From NCBI RefSeq assembly GCF_029961155.1, contig NZ_JASBRH010000007.1, forward strand, positions 172,323 through 236,322: 64,000 nt of DNA. The letters run 5' to 3'. This document shows, one piece after another, positions 52,507 to 61,704 of this stretch. The notes beneath the pieces are model-generated. The model made no database searches. It was not told the origin of the DNA and saw only the letters and a program-made list of their open reading frames with translations. The DNA is from Pontibacterium granulatum. GTDB lineage: Bacteria > Pseudomonadota > Gammaproteobacteria > Pseudomonadales > Balneatricaceae. Both the position numbers and the translations under genes were made by a program. The stretch's first letter is position 1. Each line of letters starts with the position of its first letter.

Positions 52507-53949
52507 ATGACATTGTTGGACTTTAAAAAAACCAAACTCTTTCTATTTGTGCTCTTCATCTACAGCCCGTGGGTGATGGCGGAGATCAACCTCTTTAAAG
52601 ATGAATACGGCAAAACCAACTGGCAGCATCTGGCGAACTGGAGTAGCGGTACACTGATCATCATCCTGACGATCACCGCCACTTACCTGTTTATCGCCCG
52701 CCGCAAAGCCTTTGTTGCCAACCGCGAACTGGATGCCATCCGCAAAGAGCTGGAAATGCGTGTGGAGGAGCGTACCGCCACGCTACAAGAGACCAACAAG
52801 GCATTGGAATCGGAAGTGGCCCAGCACGTGGTTACTGCTGATCAGTTGCGTGAATCCGAGTCTTACATCAAAGATATCCTCACCTCGATGCCGCTGATGC
52901 TGGTGGGCCTCGATAAAGAAGGTCGTGTCACCCACTGGAACCGCATGGTGGAAGAGCTGTCCGGTGTGCGCTCTGAAGATGCGCTGGGTAAAACCCTGTG
53001 GGAAGCGTACCCAACGATGACGGTGGTGCCGGAGCATATCCAGCAGGCAATTGAGCAGAAGAAAACCATCCACCTCAAGCAGAGTATGCGCAGCCTGCGC
53101 CACTTTGATATCACCATCTATCCACTGCAGGGTGACTACGAAGGTGTGGTGATCCTGGTGGATGATGTGAGTAAGGAAAAAACCGCCGAGAACCTGCTGA
53201 TCCATAACGACAAGATGTCCTTTATGGGTGAAGTGGCGTCGACCATGGCACACGATATCAACCTGCCGCTGCAGGCGATCCTGATGGATCTGCGCCGTTT
53301 CCATAATGTTCTGGCGGATAGCCAGCAAAAGGATGGCGGTGCTCAGATGGCGCTGCTGGAAGATATCGCCAAGGACATGTCGAACCGTGGTGACCAGGTG
53401 TCCAAGATCATCAACAACCTGCTGACTTTCTCCCGCAGCCGCCACAGCGAAAAACAGCTGACCAACATGGTCGATGTGATGGAGCACACGGTTGATCTGG
53501 GTAAAGAGGTGATCTCCGGTGATGATGCCTTGGCCTTTAACCAGGTGAAGCTGGACTGGCAGATTGAGAAAAATCTGCCACAGGTGGCCTGTTATATCAC
53601 CGAGATACAGCAGGTGTTCCTGAGTCTGTTCCGTCACTCCCTGATGGCATTGCAGCAGCGTGCCGCCAAAGAAGAGTTTGAGCCGACCATCAAGATCGTG
53701 CTGGCGCAGGGCTACGACAGTTTCTGGATCAAGATACAGCACAACGGTATTGGCCTGAGCAGCGATGAACAGATGGGGCTGTTTGAACCGTACTTCAGCG
53801 ACAACAAGGAAGCGGAAGGGTTTGATGCCGGTCAGCACCTGTCGTTCTCGTATTACATCATCACCGAACAGCACCAGGGTCACATGGCCGTGACCTCCGA
53901 CCCGGCGGTGGGATCTACCTTCCATATGGAACTGCCGCTGCCGCAGTAA
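52507..53949 (+). CDS. Divergent PAS sensor histidine kinase, possibly inactive
   Basis: 480-aa protein. There is a signal-anchor near residues 10-25 and a TM at about 48-65, then a coiled coil, a PAS domain (about 115-230) and an H-box AHDINLPLQAILMDL (His249). The ATPase domain is unusual. The N-box reads LFRHSLMAL with His377 where Asn coordinates Mg, and the G1 box reads HNGIGL with His412 replacing the adenine-binding Asp. The second glycine box is not recognisable. It may not bind ATP well. No response regulator adjoins. Confidence 0.75.
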   Translation: MTLLDFKKTKLFLFVLFIYSPWVMAEINLFKDEYGKTNWQHLANWSSGTLIIILTITATYLFIARRKAFVANRELDAIRKELEMRVEERTATLQETNKALESEVAQHVVTADQLRESESYIKDILTSMPLMLVGLDKEGRVTHWNRMVEELSGVRSEDALGKTLWEAYPTMTVVPEHIQQAIEQKKTIHLKQSMRSLRHFDITIYPLQGDYEGVVILVDDVSKEKTAENLLIHNDKMSFMGEVASTMAHDINLPLQAILMDLRRFHNVLADSQQKDGGAQMALLEDIAKDMSNRGDQVSKIINNLLTFSRSRHSEKQLTNMVDVMEHTVDLGKEVISGDDALAFNQVKLDWQIEKNLPQVACYITEIQQVFLSLFRHSLMALQQRAAKEEFEPTIKIVLAQGYDSFWIKIQHNGIGLSSDEQMGLFEPYFSDNKEAEGFDAGQHLSFSYYIITEQHQGHMAVTSDPAVGSTFHMELPLPQ

Positions 53950-53974
53950 TTGGTTTGGGCTTAATAGGGGTAAC

Positions 53975-54059
53975 GGTGCAATACGCTTTGCTATTGCACC
54001 CTACGATTAAGCCGGATTAAAGCAAAAGAGTAGGGTGTGTTAGCGCAGCGTAACGCACC
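53975..54059. repeat. Two opposed REP-like palindromes
   Basis: GGTGCAATA (53975-53983) pairs perfectly with TATTGCACC (53992-54000). GGTGTGTTA (54034-54042) pairs with TAACGCACC (54051-54059) apart from one G-U type mismatch. The two units share a GTAGGGTG-type flank in opposite orientation, a common REP arrangement. Confidence 0.75.
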
Positions 54060-54142
54060 GCTTTGCTGCAGATATATTTGAATCAATTTGCTCATCCCTT
54101 TCTTTATCGCGATCTTAACCCTCTTAAACGGAAGCACTCACT

Positions 54143-54808
54143 ATGTCTAAAACCGTTGTAATTACCGGTGCCAATCGAGGTATCGGACTGTCCTTCTGCC
54201 GACTGTATAAAGCCCAGGGCTGCACCGTGTATGCCGCATGTCGTACCGCCTCCCCAGAGCTTATTGCATTGGGTGTTGAGGTAATCGACGGTGTTGATGT
54301 GTCAGAGAAGCAGGGCATTGCGCGTCTGGCGTCCGTGTTGGCTGGCGTGAGTATTGATCTGCTGATCAACAACGCAGGCATCCTGCGTGATGAGGTTCTT
54401 GGGAATATCGATCAGGATTCGATTCGCAAGCAGTTTGAGACCAACGCACTGGCGCCGTTGATGGTGACTGAAGCCCTGATGAACAATCTGGCGGTAAACG
54501 CAAAAGTTGCGTTGATTACCAGTCGTATGGGATCAGTGGCGGATAACACCAGTGGCGGTCGCTACGGCTATCGCATGTCCAAAGCCGCGCTGAATATCGC
54601 CGGTATGTCATTGTCACATGACCTGAAAGCGCAGGGTGTCGCAGTAGCAATTTTGCATCCGGGGTTGGTGGGTACAGAGATGATCGGTGGTCACGGCGAT
54701 ATCACTCCTGACCAAGCGGCAGAGCGTCTGTCGCAGCGCATTGAAGAGCTTAACCTGAGCAACAGCGGCACATTCTGGCACTCCAACGGTGATGTGCTGC
54801 CTTGGTAA
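54143..54808 (+). CDS. Short-chain dehydrogenase/reductase
   Basis: 221-aa SDR-family oxidoreductase. The nucleotide-binding motif is TGANRGIGLSF (about residues 8-18), the NNAG motif is at about 76-79, and the catalytic Tyr/Lys are in YGYRMSKAALN. The active-site Ser is probably in LITSRMGSV. The substrate is unknown. A cruciform repeat follows. Confidence 0.92.
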   Translation: MSKTVVITGANRGIGLSFCRLYKAQGCTVYAACRTASPELIALGVEVIDGVDVSEKQGIARLASVLAGVSIDLLINNAGILRDEVLGNIDQDSIRKQFETNALAPLMVTEALMNNLAVNAKVALITSRMGSVADNTSGGRYGYRMSKAALNIAGMSLSHDLKAQGVAVAILHPGLVGTEMIGGHGDITPDQAAERLSQRIEELNLSNSGTFWHSNGDVLPW

Positions 54809-54831
54809 ATGGGTAATCGTGTAGGGTGCAT

Positions 54832-54880
54832 TTGTAGGGCAGCCTTTAGGCTGCCGGCACCCTAAAGGGGTGCCCTACAA
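54832..54880. repeat. Cruciform-forming intergenic repeat
   Basis: TTGTAGGGCA (54832-54841) and TGCCCTACAA (54871-54880) form perfect 10-bp outer arms. Inside are two smaller hairpins, GCAGCC/GGCTGC and GGCACC/GGTGCC. It would fold as a three-way junction and resembles REP/BIME elements. Confidence 0.7.
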
Positions 54881-54908
54881 TCGATCCCCAAACGCCCAAC
54901 CAATCCCC

Positions 54909-55166
54909 TCACGAAAAGATCGCTTCACCTTTCTGATCGATAAAGATCTTCGCCTTCTCGTGCGCCCGCTTCACGCACACCTCCTCGGCTGCAACACGGT
55001 CCACCAAAGAGAAGCTATGCTGCTTGTCCTTCTTCGAGATATTACCGCTGATCCGGTAGTGAGTACCGTCCTGTTCAGGTGTCGCCATAATCGTAAAACC
55101 CTTGTAGCGCACAGCGCCTTCAGGCAGTGGAGCGAAGAAAGATTTCAGTGCTGACAGTAAGCTCAT
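54909..55166 (-). CDS. HlyU-family protein
   Basis: 85-aa protein with the HlyU-type fold: MSLLSALKSFF, then YKGFTIMATPEQDGTHYRI, and a helical C-terminus with KAKIFIDQKGE. Annotated HlyU-domain proteins are often called regulators, but this one has no clear DNA-binding motif. It is the last host-like gene before the AT-rich island. Confidence 0.8.
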   Translation of the reverse strand: MSLLSALKSFFAPLPEGAVRYKGFTIMATPEQDGTHYRISGNISKKDKQHSFSLVDRVAAEEVCVKRAHEKAKIFIDQKGEAIFS

Positions 55167-55586
55167 GGTGGTCTCCTAATTCTTATTTTCTTTTGATCTT
55201 AGGAGCAGCGGATGGTGAAAAGGAAGGGATTAGATACCAAGGCACAGGGCATTCAGGCGAAGTGGGTACTTAAGTTGTATATATGCGTTGTTAGGTAATA
55301 GAACCTTTAGACGTCCTAATTGGAGTGTTTTGACGCTGGAAAAGCGGACAAATATCCTGCATTATCAATCGATTACGGATGACGCTGGAGTGATATCACG
55401 CTGGTGTAAACAATCAATATGCGCATGCTCATTTTCATCGGAAGAGAATAAGATATACGATCCATAACTCCCTTTCTCTTCTGCATGTTAGTGGCATCTT
55501 TTGGGTGGCAGGATATTTCAGAAATATAAGTCAGCGCTCAACTAGAATGTTAGCAGCAATTCATCATCGATATGTTGAAGTAATCA
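55167..55586 (+). other. 420-bp non-coding region upstream of the reverse transcriptase
   Basis: No gene. It holds the perfect palindrome GTGATATCAC (55390-55399) within repeated GACGCTGGA boxes (55331-55339, 55381-55389), a GAAGAGA/TCTCTTC stem (55441-55447, 55475-55481) and an ATATTT-CAG-AAATAT hairpin (55513-55527). Composition becomes more AT-rich toward the RT start. It could contain a non-coding RNA used by the RT as well as its promoter. Confidence 0.4.
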
Positions 55587-57284
55587 ATGGATAAACTTAG
55601 AGAGTTACTAGATAAGGGATTTTTTCCTATACAACTGCCACCATCTTTTACGACACGAACATTCTCAGAAAACTATAAAAAATTTGAAGGAAGATGGAAT
55701 GCACAAAAAGATCCTGATACACGCTCAGAGAAATTTTCTGTTGCAAGGTCATCCTACTATCGGCGAGTTACAAGTATAGTTAACCCTATTAGCTATTTCT
55801 TTTTGACTAAAGAGATTGCAACATACTGGGTAGAAATAGAGAAACACTTTCGAAAGAGTAAAATATCTCTCAGTAAACCTAAACTGTCACCCACTTTAAG
55901 GGCTATAGAAATTAGTAGATTTAGTGAGCTCTATGAAGCGAAAGTGACTAAGTCCGCTGGTTACAGATACGCTCTAATCACCGATATAACAAGTTATTTC
56001 CCAACAATTTATACCCATACAATTCCATGGGCATTACATGGAAGAGATGTAGCAAAGAAGAATAGAAAATCAAGTGCTGCTTATTTTGGGAATATCCTTG
56101 ATGAGAGAAGTACCAAATTACAGGATGGACAGACGATTGGCCTACCTATAGGCCCAGATAGCTCACACATAATCGCAGAAATTATTGGTGTGGCTATTGA
56201 TAAGGATTTAAGGAAAGCTCTTGGGTATTGGCCACGTGGTTTTAGGTATGTTGATGACTATTGCCTATTTTTTGACAGGCGAGAGGAGGCTGAAAAAGCC
56301 TTGGCTGAACTAACTAAGGCTGTCAGCAACTATGAATTACAGATAAACCCATCAAAGACACGAATTGTTGAGGTAAGGGCCCTTGTAGAAGAATCGTGGA
56401 AATATAGTATCCGAAAATTAAAAATTTCCGATGAAAAAAGAAAGCAAAGAGATGATATTCATAACTACTTTGAGGTGTTGTTTTCTGTTGAAGGTAAATT
56501 TCGAGATGAGGCGCTTGTTAAATATGGATTGAAGCAGATTTCTTCGACGATCATAAAAAAGTCAAATTGGGATATATTTGAGGCTTATTTGCTAAAGTGT
56601 GGGTACAGCTTTCCAAATACACTGCAGGTTATTGCAAATATCTTGGCTACATACCATGGCTATGGTTATGAATTAAATAAGGAGGCGATTGAGAGGTTTT
56701 GTCATAATCTTATAATTAATCATTCTATATCTGATCATCATGGTGAGGTGTCATGGCTTTTAATAATATGCAAAGAACTTGGGTTGAATATAAAGCGTGA
56801 TGTTGTGCGTGAAGTAGAGGGAATGTCTAATTCTGTCTGCAGTCTACTGATTCTAGATATGTTTAACAGTGGACAAATAAAAACAAACTTGCTTGCAGAT
56901 AATCTAAGGAAATATTCAAATGCTGAAGCCTTGGAAGGAACAAGCTGGCTTCTTGCTTATGAGGCTGGAAGAAGAAAGTGGCTCAAAAATGATTCTACAG
57001 ACTTCATAAAATCACACCATTTCTTTGGTGCTTTACTTAAACACAAAGTAGAGTTTTTTGATCCAAGTATCAAAATAAAGCCAATATTTAAACTAAAAGA
57101 ATCTGAAGGGGATATTGATTTGTCCTGGTTGTTCGATAGTGATGAACACATTGAATATCACTTTGACTTCGATGACCAGGATGAGGAATATTTCGACGAA
57201 GCCCCTCATTCTAAAGGGGAGTATGATGAAGAAGATTATGAGGAAGATGAGGATGAAGAATTTGACGATTTTTCCGATTTCTAA
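55587..57284 (+). CDS. Reverse transcriptase, UG/Abi-type (defence-associated)
   Basis: 565-aa RNA-directed DNA polymerase. Motif A has Asp133 in [12 protein letters not shown]; motif B is [15 protein letters not shown] (185-199). Motif C is YVDDY with Asp223 and Asp224. Motif D is QINPSKT (252-258). All catalytic aspartates are intact. Residues about 280-475 form a helical-repeat-like region, as in Abi/UG (DRT) RTs, and no group-II-intron maturase or endonuclease domain is visible. The last ~48 residues are extremely acidic. One hand-counted 60-base line gives 33% G+C against 52% in a gcvP line, indicating transfer. It probably acts in antiphage defence; which DRT/UG class is not determined. 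Confidence 0.9.
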   Translation: MDKLRELLDKGFFPIQLPPSFTTRTFSENYKKFEGRWNAQKDPDTRSEKFSVARSSYYRRVTSIVNPISYFFLTKEIATYWVEIEKHFRKSKISLSKPKLSPTLRAIEISRFSELYEAKVTKSAGYRYALITDITSYFPTIYTHTIPWALHGRDVAKKNRKSSAAYFGNILDERSTKLQDGQTIGLPIGPDSSHIIAEIIGVAIDKDLRKALGYWPRGFRYVDDYCLFFDRREEAEKALAELTKAVSNYELQINPSKTRIVEVRALVEESWKYSIRKLKISDEKRKQRDDIHNYFEVLFSVEGKFRDEALVKYGLKQISSTIIKKSNWDIFEAYLLKCGYSFPNTLQVIANILATYHGYGYELNKEAIERFCHNLIINHSISDHHGEVSWLLIICKELGLNIKRDVVREVEGMSNSVCSLLILDMFNSGQIKTNLLADNLRKYSNAEALEGTSWLLAYEAGRRKWLKNDSTDFIKSHHFFGALLKHKVEFFDPSIKIKPIFKLKESEGDIDLSWLFDSDEHIEYHFDFDDQDEEYFDEAPHSKGEYDEEDYEEDEDEEFDDFSDF

Positions 57285-57358
57285 CAAACTGCTGTCAAGT
57301 AAATATAGGTAATGCCTACGGCGTACCTGATTTAGTCATAAAATGACAAGGAGAGTGT

Positions 57359-58315
57359 ATGAACCAGAGATATCTACCATTAGCATTTCTATACGCATTT
57401 TTGATCGTTTGTCTTGTCTTTATGCCAAGCTATAGCTTAGATATTCCTCTGTCTAAAGAAGCCTCTGTTATCTGGTTGGCAATATTTCTTCTTTTTTTGA
57501 AGTTTGTGATAACAATGTCTAAGGTTACTAGGCAAGAATTATTTAATTGTTTTTCTTTTGTAAAAGGTCGTGTTTTTTCAATGGAAATGAAAACTACTAA
57601 AGTAACAAACAGATTGTTGTTTGCGGGTGGCGCATGTTGGTTTCTGATTCTTTTTTTTAAAGAAACGCTGTTTCCTCTTCCATTGTTTGTTTTAGGTTCT
57701 ATTCTTTTTGTTTGGGGGCTTTCTCGGTTTCTTGAGGAAAATTCCGTATATCGATTTTCTGAATCATATATTTCTAATAGATGGCTGCTAGGCGGTTTGT
57801 CTTCGTTTATTTTGTACTGGGCTGGTTTTAATAGCGCGTCGCAAATAAATTCTATGTTTGGTGTGGATCCAGGTTTTTTTCCTTTTACTATTTCAGCGAT
57901 GGTTTTTTATAATGTTGCGGTTATTTTGTTTTTGTTAATGATTCCCGTTTTTTTTGTTTCGTCTTCTATTTTGGTTGCTGGAATTATAAAGGATTTAGTT
58001 AATGATAAAGATGAAGGTAGAGATAAGCGTGAAGATGGGGATGAAGGTAATGTCTATGCTGTCTTGATTTCTATAGTGGTTTTTAGTGCATATGCTTCAG
58101 TTGCTGGCTTGATAATGCTATCCCCAAACACTGAAAGTGTAGCTGTGAAATCTATTGCTATGAAAACAGACTTTAATTCTAAACATTACTGTAAAGGTGA
58201 GCATCTAAAAGATAAGTCTGTGATTTTTATTGGACCAAACTCTAATGTTGTTCTGGCTGAAGCAGTTGATAATAGTAAACAACAATTTTCAGTGCAGAAA
58301 TGTGTGTCTCTTTAA
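57359..58315 (+). CDS. Polytopic membrane protein of unknown family, RT partner candidate
   Basis: 318-aa AT-rich gene starting 75 bases after the RT stop, with AAGGAGA before the ATG. About six to seven hydrophobic segments lie at residues 6-23, 34-53, 85-121, 142-160, 174-210 and 231-254. A charged loop (DKDEGRDKREDGDEG) lies at about 217-230. The C-terminal ~60 residues are soluble, with Cys278 and Cys315, which would suit a periplasmic disulfide. No known effector family was recognised. Its composition and orientation match the RT, so the two probably form one transferred module. Confidence 0.7.
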   Translation: MNQRYLPLAFLYAFLIVCLVFMPSYSLDIPLSKEASVIWLAIFLLFLKFVITMSKVTRQELFNCFSFVKGRVFSMEMKTTKVTNRLLFAGGACWFLILFFKETLFPLPLFVLGSILFVWGLSRFLEENSVYRFSESYISNRWLLGGLSSFILYWAGFNSASQINSMFGVDPGFFPFTISAMVFYNVAVILFLLMIPVFFVSSSILVAGIIKDLVNDKDEGRDKREDGDEGNVYAVLISIVVFSAYASVAGLIMLSPNTESVAVKSIAMKTDFNSKHYCKGEHLKDKSVIFIGPNSNVVLAEAVDNSKQQFSVQKCVSL

Positions 58316-58405
58316 CAAACCAATCAATCACCGCCCTCCAGGCTCGGTCCTTCAAACTGCAGTACCTTTTCTCGATCCGTGATTGGTGCGTTAACCTTTA
58401 GTAAG

Positions 58406-58436
58406 AAAGGCCACTGATTCCCACCAGCGGCCTTTT
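58406..58436. terminator. Bidirectional terminator between island and gcvP
   Basis: AAAGGCC (58406-58412) and GGCCTTT (58429-58435) flank a 16-base loop, with T after the stem on the plus side and TTTC on the minus side. An 8-bp inverted pair ACCAATCA/TGATTGGT lies at 58319-58326 and 58380-58387. Confidence 0.7.
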
Positions 58437-58458
58437 CAGTTTCAATCTTTAGAAACCA

Positions 58459-61365
58459 TCAATCCTCAGCGTACGCCTCAACCGGAATGCAGGAGCAGAA
58501 CAGGTTGCGGTCGCCGTATACGTTATCGATACGGTTAACCGTTGGCCAGATCTTGCTTTCTTTCAGTGCCGGTACTGGGAACGGGCCCTGAGTGCGGTCG
58601 TATTTGCGGTCCCACTCTGGATCGATCAGGTCTTCCAGGGTGTGAGGGGCGTGTTTCAGCGGGTTGCTGTTTGCGTCCATCAGACCTTCTTCAACCTGAC
58701 GGATCTCTTCGCGGATCTTAACCATCGCTTCGATGAAGCGGTCCAGCTCTGCTTTGGACTCGGATTCGGTTGGTTCGATCATCAGGGTGCCCGCCACCGG
58801 GAAGGACATGGTCGGCGCGTGGAAGCCGAAGTCCATCAGGCGTTTGGCCACGTCTTCTTCGCTGATACCGGACGTTTCCTTCAGTGGGCGCAGGTCGATG
58901 ATGCACTCGTGCGCAACGCGGTTGTTGCGGCCGGTGTACAGCACCGGGTAGTGCTCGCTCAGTTTTGCGGTCAGGTAGTTGGCATTCAGCAGGGCGTTTT
59001 CAGTTGCCAGACGCAGGCCGTTACCACCCATCAGTGCGATGTACACGTAGGTGATCGGCAGGATGGAGGCACTGCCCCATGGTGCTGCGGAAACGGCACC
59101 GTTTTCTGCCTTAGGGCCGTCGATCTGCTGTACTGGGTGGTTGGCTACGAACGGTGCCAGGTGGGCTGCTACGCCGATTGGACCCATGCCCGGACCGCCG
59201 CCACCGTGTGGGATACAGAAGGTTTTGTGCAGGTTCATGTGGGAGACGTCTGCACCGATCGCCGCAGGCTGGGAGATCGCTACCTGTGCGTTCAGGTTCG
59301 CGCCGTCCATGTATACCTGGCCACCGTTGTCGTGCACGATCTGGCAGATCTCTTTGATCCCTTCCTCGTACACACCGTGGGTGGACGGGTAGGTGATCAT
59401 CAGGCAGCTCAGGTCGTCTTTGTGCTCTTCTGCTTTCGCCTGCAGATCAGCGATGTCGACGTTACCTTTGTCGTCACAGCTAACCAGTACCACTTTCATA
59501 TCCGCCAGTGCTGCAGATGCCGGGTTGGTGCCGTGGGCAGAGGTTGGGATCAGGCAGATGTTGCGGTGGCCTTCGCCGTTCGCCTGGTGGTATTTGCGGA
59601 TCGCCAGCAGGCCCGCGTATTCACCCTGAGCACCGGAGTTTGGCTGCATGCAGATTGCGTCGAAGCCGGTGATGGCGCACAGCATCTCTTCCAGCTCGTC
59701 GATCATCTGCTTGTAACCCTGGGCCTGATCCATCGGCGCGAACGGGTGCAGATTACCGAATTCCGGCCACGTGACCGGGATCATCTCTGCGGTGGCGTTC
59801 AGCTTCATGGTGCAGGAACCCAACGCGATCATGCTGTGGGTCAGGGAGATATCCTTGTTCTCCAGCTTCTTCAGGTAACGCAGCATTTCGGTTTCGCTGT
59901 GGTAGCTGTTGAAGACCGGGTGGGTCAGGATAGCGGATTCGCGGTTGAGGTTGGCCGGGATGGAGCTGCTGCCGTTCGCCGCCAGTTCTGCGTCGATTGC
60001 GTCCAGATCCAGACCGTGGTTATCACCCAGGATCGCTGTCCACAGGGCTTCAACGGCTACGCGGTCGGTGCGCTCGTCACAGGTGATACCCAGCTTGTCG
60101 CTGCCGTTCTTGCGCAGGTTGATGCCTGCTGCCAGGGCTGCGTCGTATGCCGCATCGCGCTTGTCGCCCAGGTTCAGGGTCAGGGTGTCGAACCAGGTGT
60201 CGTTCGCCAGTTCGATGCCTTTGCTCTGCAGACCTGTCGCCAGGATGTCGGCCATGCGGTGGATGCGACCGGCGATGGTCTTCAGACCTTCAGGACCGTG
60301 GTAGATGGCGTAGAACGCCGCCATGTTGGCCAGCAGCACCTGGGCAGTACAGATGTTGGAGGTCGCCTTTTCACGGCGGATGTGCTGCTCGCGGGTCTGC
60401 ATCGCCATACGCAGGGCTTGCTTGCCACGGGCGTCGACGGATACACCGATGATACGGCCCGGTACGGAACGTTTGTACGCATCACGGGTAGCAAAGAATG
60501 CTGCGTGTGGACCACCAAAGCCCATCGGTACACCAAAACGCTGTGCAGAACCGAAGACTACGTCGGCACCCAGCTCGCCAGGAGACTTCAGCAGCACCAG
60601 GCTCATGATGTCAGCCGCCGCACAGAACAGCGCTTTCTTGGCGTGAACCTTGTCGATCAGCTCGGCGTAGTCGTTGACCTCACCTTCAGTACCTGGGTAC
60701 TGAGCCAGCACACCAAAGAATTCGTGCTGGTCGACCAGTTCGTTCAGATCGCCAACGATCACTTCGTAACCCAGTGGCTCAGCGCGGGTTTCGATAACGC
60801 TGATGCTCTGTGGGTGAACGTTGCGGTCCACCAGGAAAGCGTTGGCTTTCTTGGCTTTCGCCATACGCTTACACAGGGTCATCGCTTCTGCGGCCGCGGT
60901 TGCTTCATCCAGCAGGGAGGCGTTGGCTAGATCCAGACCGGTCAGGTCCAGAACCATCTGCTGGTAGTTAAGCAGGGCTTCCAGGCGACCCTGGGACACC
61001 TCTGGCTGGTAGGGGGTGTACGCGGTGTACCAGCCTGGGTTTTCCAGGACGTTACGCAGGATAACGTTCGGTACGATGGTGTCGGTGTAACCCATACCGA
61101 TCATGGAACGGTTGATGACGTTCTTGCTCGCAACCTCTTTCAGGTAAGTCAGTACTTCCTCTTCGGTGCGGCTTTCGGCCAGGTTGATCGGTGCCGGTAC
61201 GCGGATCGCTTCCGGTACGGTCTGATCGATCAGTTCGTCTAGGGTGTTTACGTCCAGATATTGCAGCATGGCTTGCTGCTCGGCCGCGGATGGGCCGATA
61301 TGGCGCGCGACGAATGCGTCCTTCTGTTCCAGATCGGACAGCGTCGGCTGGTTGGTTGCCTGCAT
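58459..61365 (-). CDS. gcvP: Glycine dehydrogenase (decarboxylating), P-protein
   Basis: 968-aa PLP enzyme of the glycine cleavage system. It starts [19 protein letters not shown], has the N-terminal half's [20 protein letters not shown], and in the C-terminal half the PLP-Lys region [16 protein letters not shown]. The single-chain length is typical. It decarboxylates glycine, passing the aminomethyl group to H-protein. No gcvT or gcvH lies in the window. Confidence 0.96.
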   Translation of the reverse strand: MQATNQPTLSDLEQKDAFVARHIGPSAAEQQAMLQYLDVNTLDELIDQTVPEAIRVPAPINLAESRTEEEVLTYLKEVASKNVINRSMIGMGYTDTIVPNVILRNVLENPGWYTAYTPYQPEVSQGRLEALLNYQQMVLDLTGLDLANASLLDEATAAAEAMTLCKRMAKAKKANAFLVDRNVHPQSISVIETRAEPLGYEVIVGDLNELVDQHEFFGVLAQYPGTEGEVNDYAELIDKVHAKKALFCAAADIMSLVLLKSPGELGADVVFGSAQRFGVPMGFGGPHAAFFATRDAYKRSVPGRIIGVSVDARGKQALRMAMQTREQHIRREKATSNICTAQVLLANMAAFYAIYHGPEGLKTIAGRIHRMADILATGLQSKGIELANDTWFDTLTLNLGDKRDAAYDAALAAGINLRKNGSDKLGITCDERTDRVAVEALWTAILGDNHGLDLDAIDAELAANGSSSIPANLNRESAILTHPVFNSYHSETEMLRYLKKLENKDISLTHSMIALGSCTMKLNATAEMIPVTWPEFGNLHPFAPMDQAQGYKQMIDELEEMLCAITGFDAICMQPNSGAQGEYAGLLAIRKYHQANGEGHRNICLIPTSAHGTNPASAALADMKVVLVSCDDKGNVDIADLQAKAEEHKDDLSCLMITYPSTHGVYEEGIKEICQIVHDNGGQVYMDGANLNAQVAISQPAAIGADVSHMNLHKTFCIPHGGGGPGMGPIGVAAHLAPFVANHPVQQIDGPKAENGAVSAAPWGSASILPITYVYIALMGGNGLRLATENALLNANYLTAKLSEHYPVLYTGRNNRVAHECIIDLRPLKETSGISEEDVAKRLMDFGFHAPTMSFPVAGTLMIEPTESESKAELDRFIEAMVKIREEIRQVEEGLMDANSNPLKHAPHTLEDLIDPEWDRKYDRTQGPFPVPALKESKIWPTVNRIDNVYGDRNLFCSCIPVEAYAED

Positions 61366-61704
61366 TTTTAGTCCCCGAATAAAACGGTTAAAGATTCTCC
61401 CCAGGCCAGGTGCAGTGGACCGAAGAAAACCGTGAATAATACGTATACCGTATTGGATAAAAATTGGTCGCTAATAATACCGTTTTATGAATCAAATGTG
61501 ACCAGTGTTATCCAAAAGTTTATTTTTGGAAACTTTGACGCATTTGTGGTTTTCCCTTACGCAAAAAGTCTTTGCTTTCATGGTGATGCGACAGGATGAC
61601 GCGCGACAACCTGCCGCGCGACGCCGTGTCACATCTGAAAGCGGGAACCTTTTGATTAGACTCTGCCGCCATCAGTTTAGAGAGTTCTAATAAAGGGGTT
61701 CGTT
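61366..61704. other. Divergent promoter region of gcvP and the TonB receptor
   Basis: About 340 bp without a gene. It contains the inverted repeat AATACG-TATAC-CGTATT (61438-61454) about 75 bp upstream of gcvP, and a related AATAATACCG further right. No glycine riboswitch signature or clear Fur box was recognised. Confidence 0.4.

Noticed and set aside
55587..57284. Group II intron maturase or retron RT
   Set aside because: No maturase X or HNH domain, no intron-like flanks; motif B (GLPIG) and the helical C-terminus fit UG/Abi RTs better.
61366..61500. Possible glycine riboswitch before gcvP
   Set aside because: The expected conserved core elements were not found in this leader on the gcvP strand.
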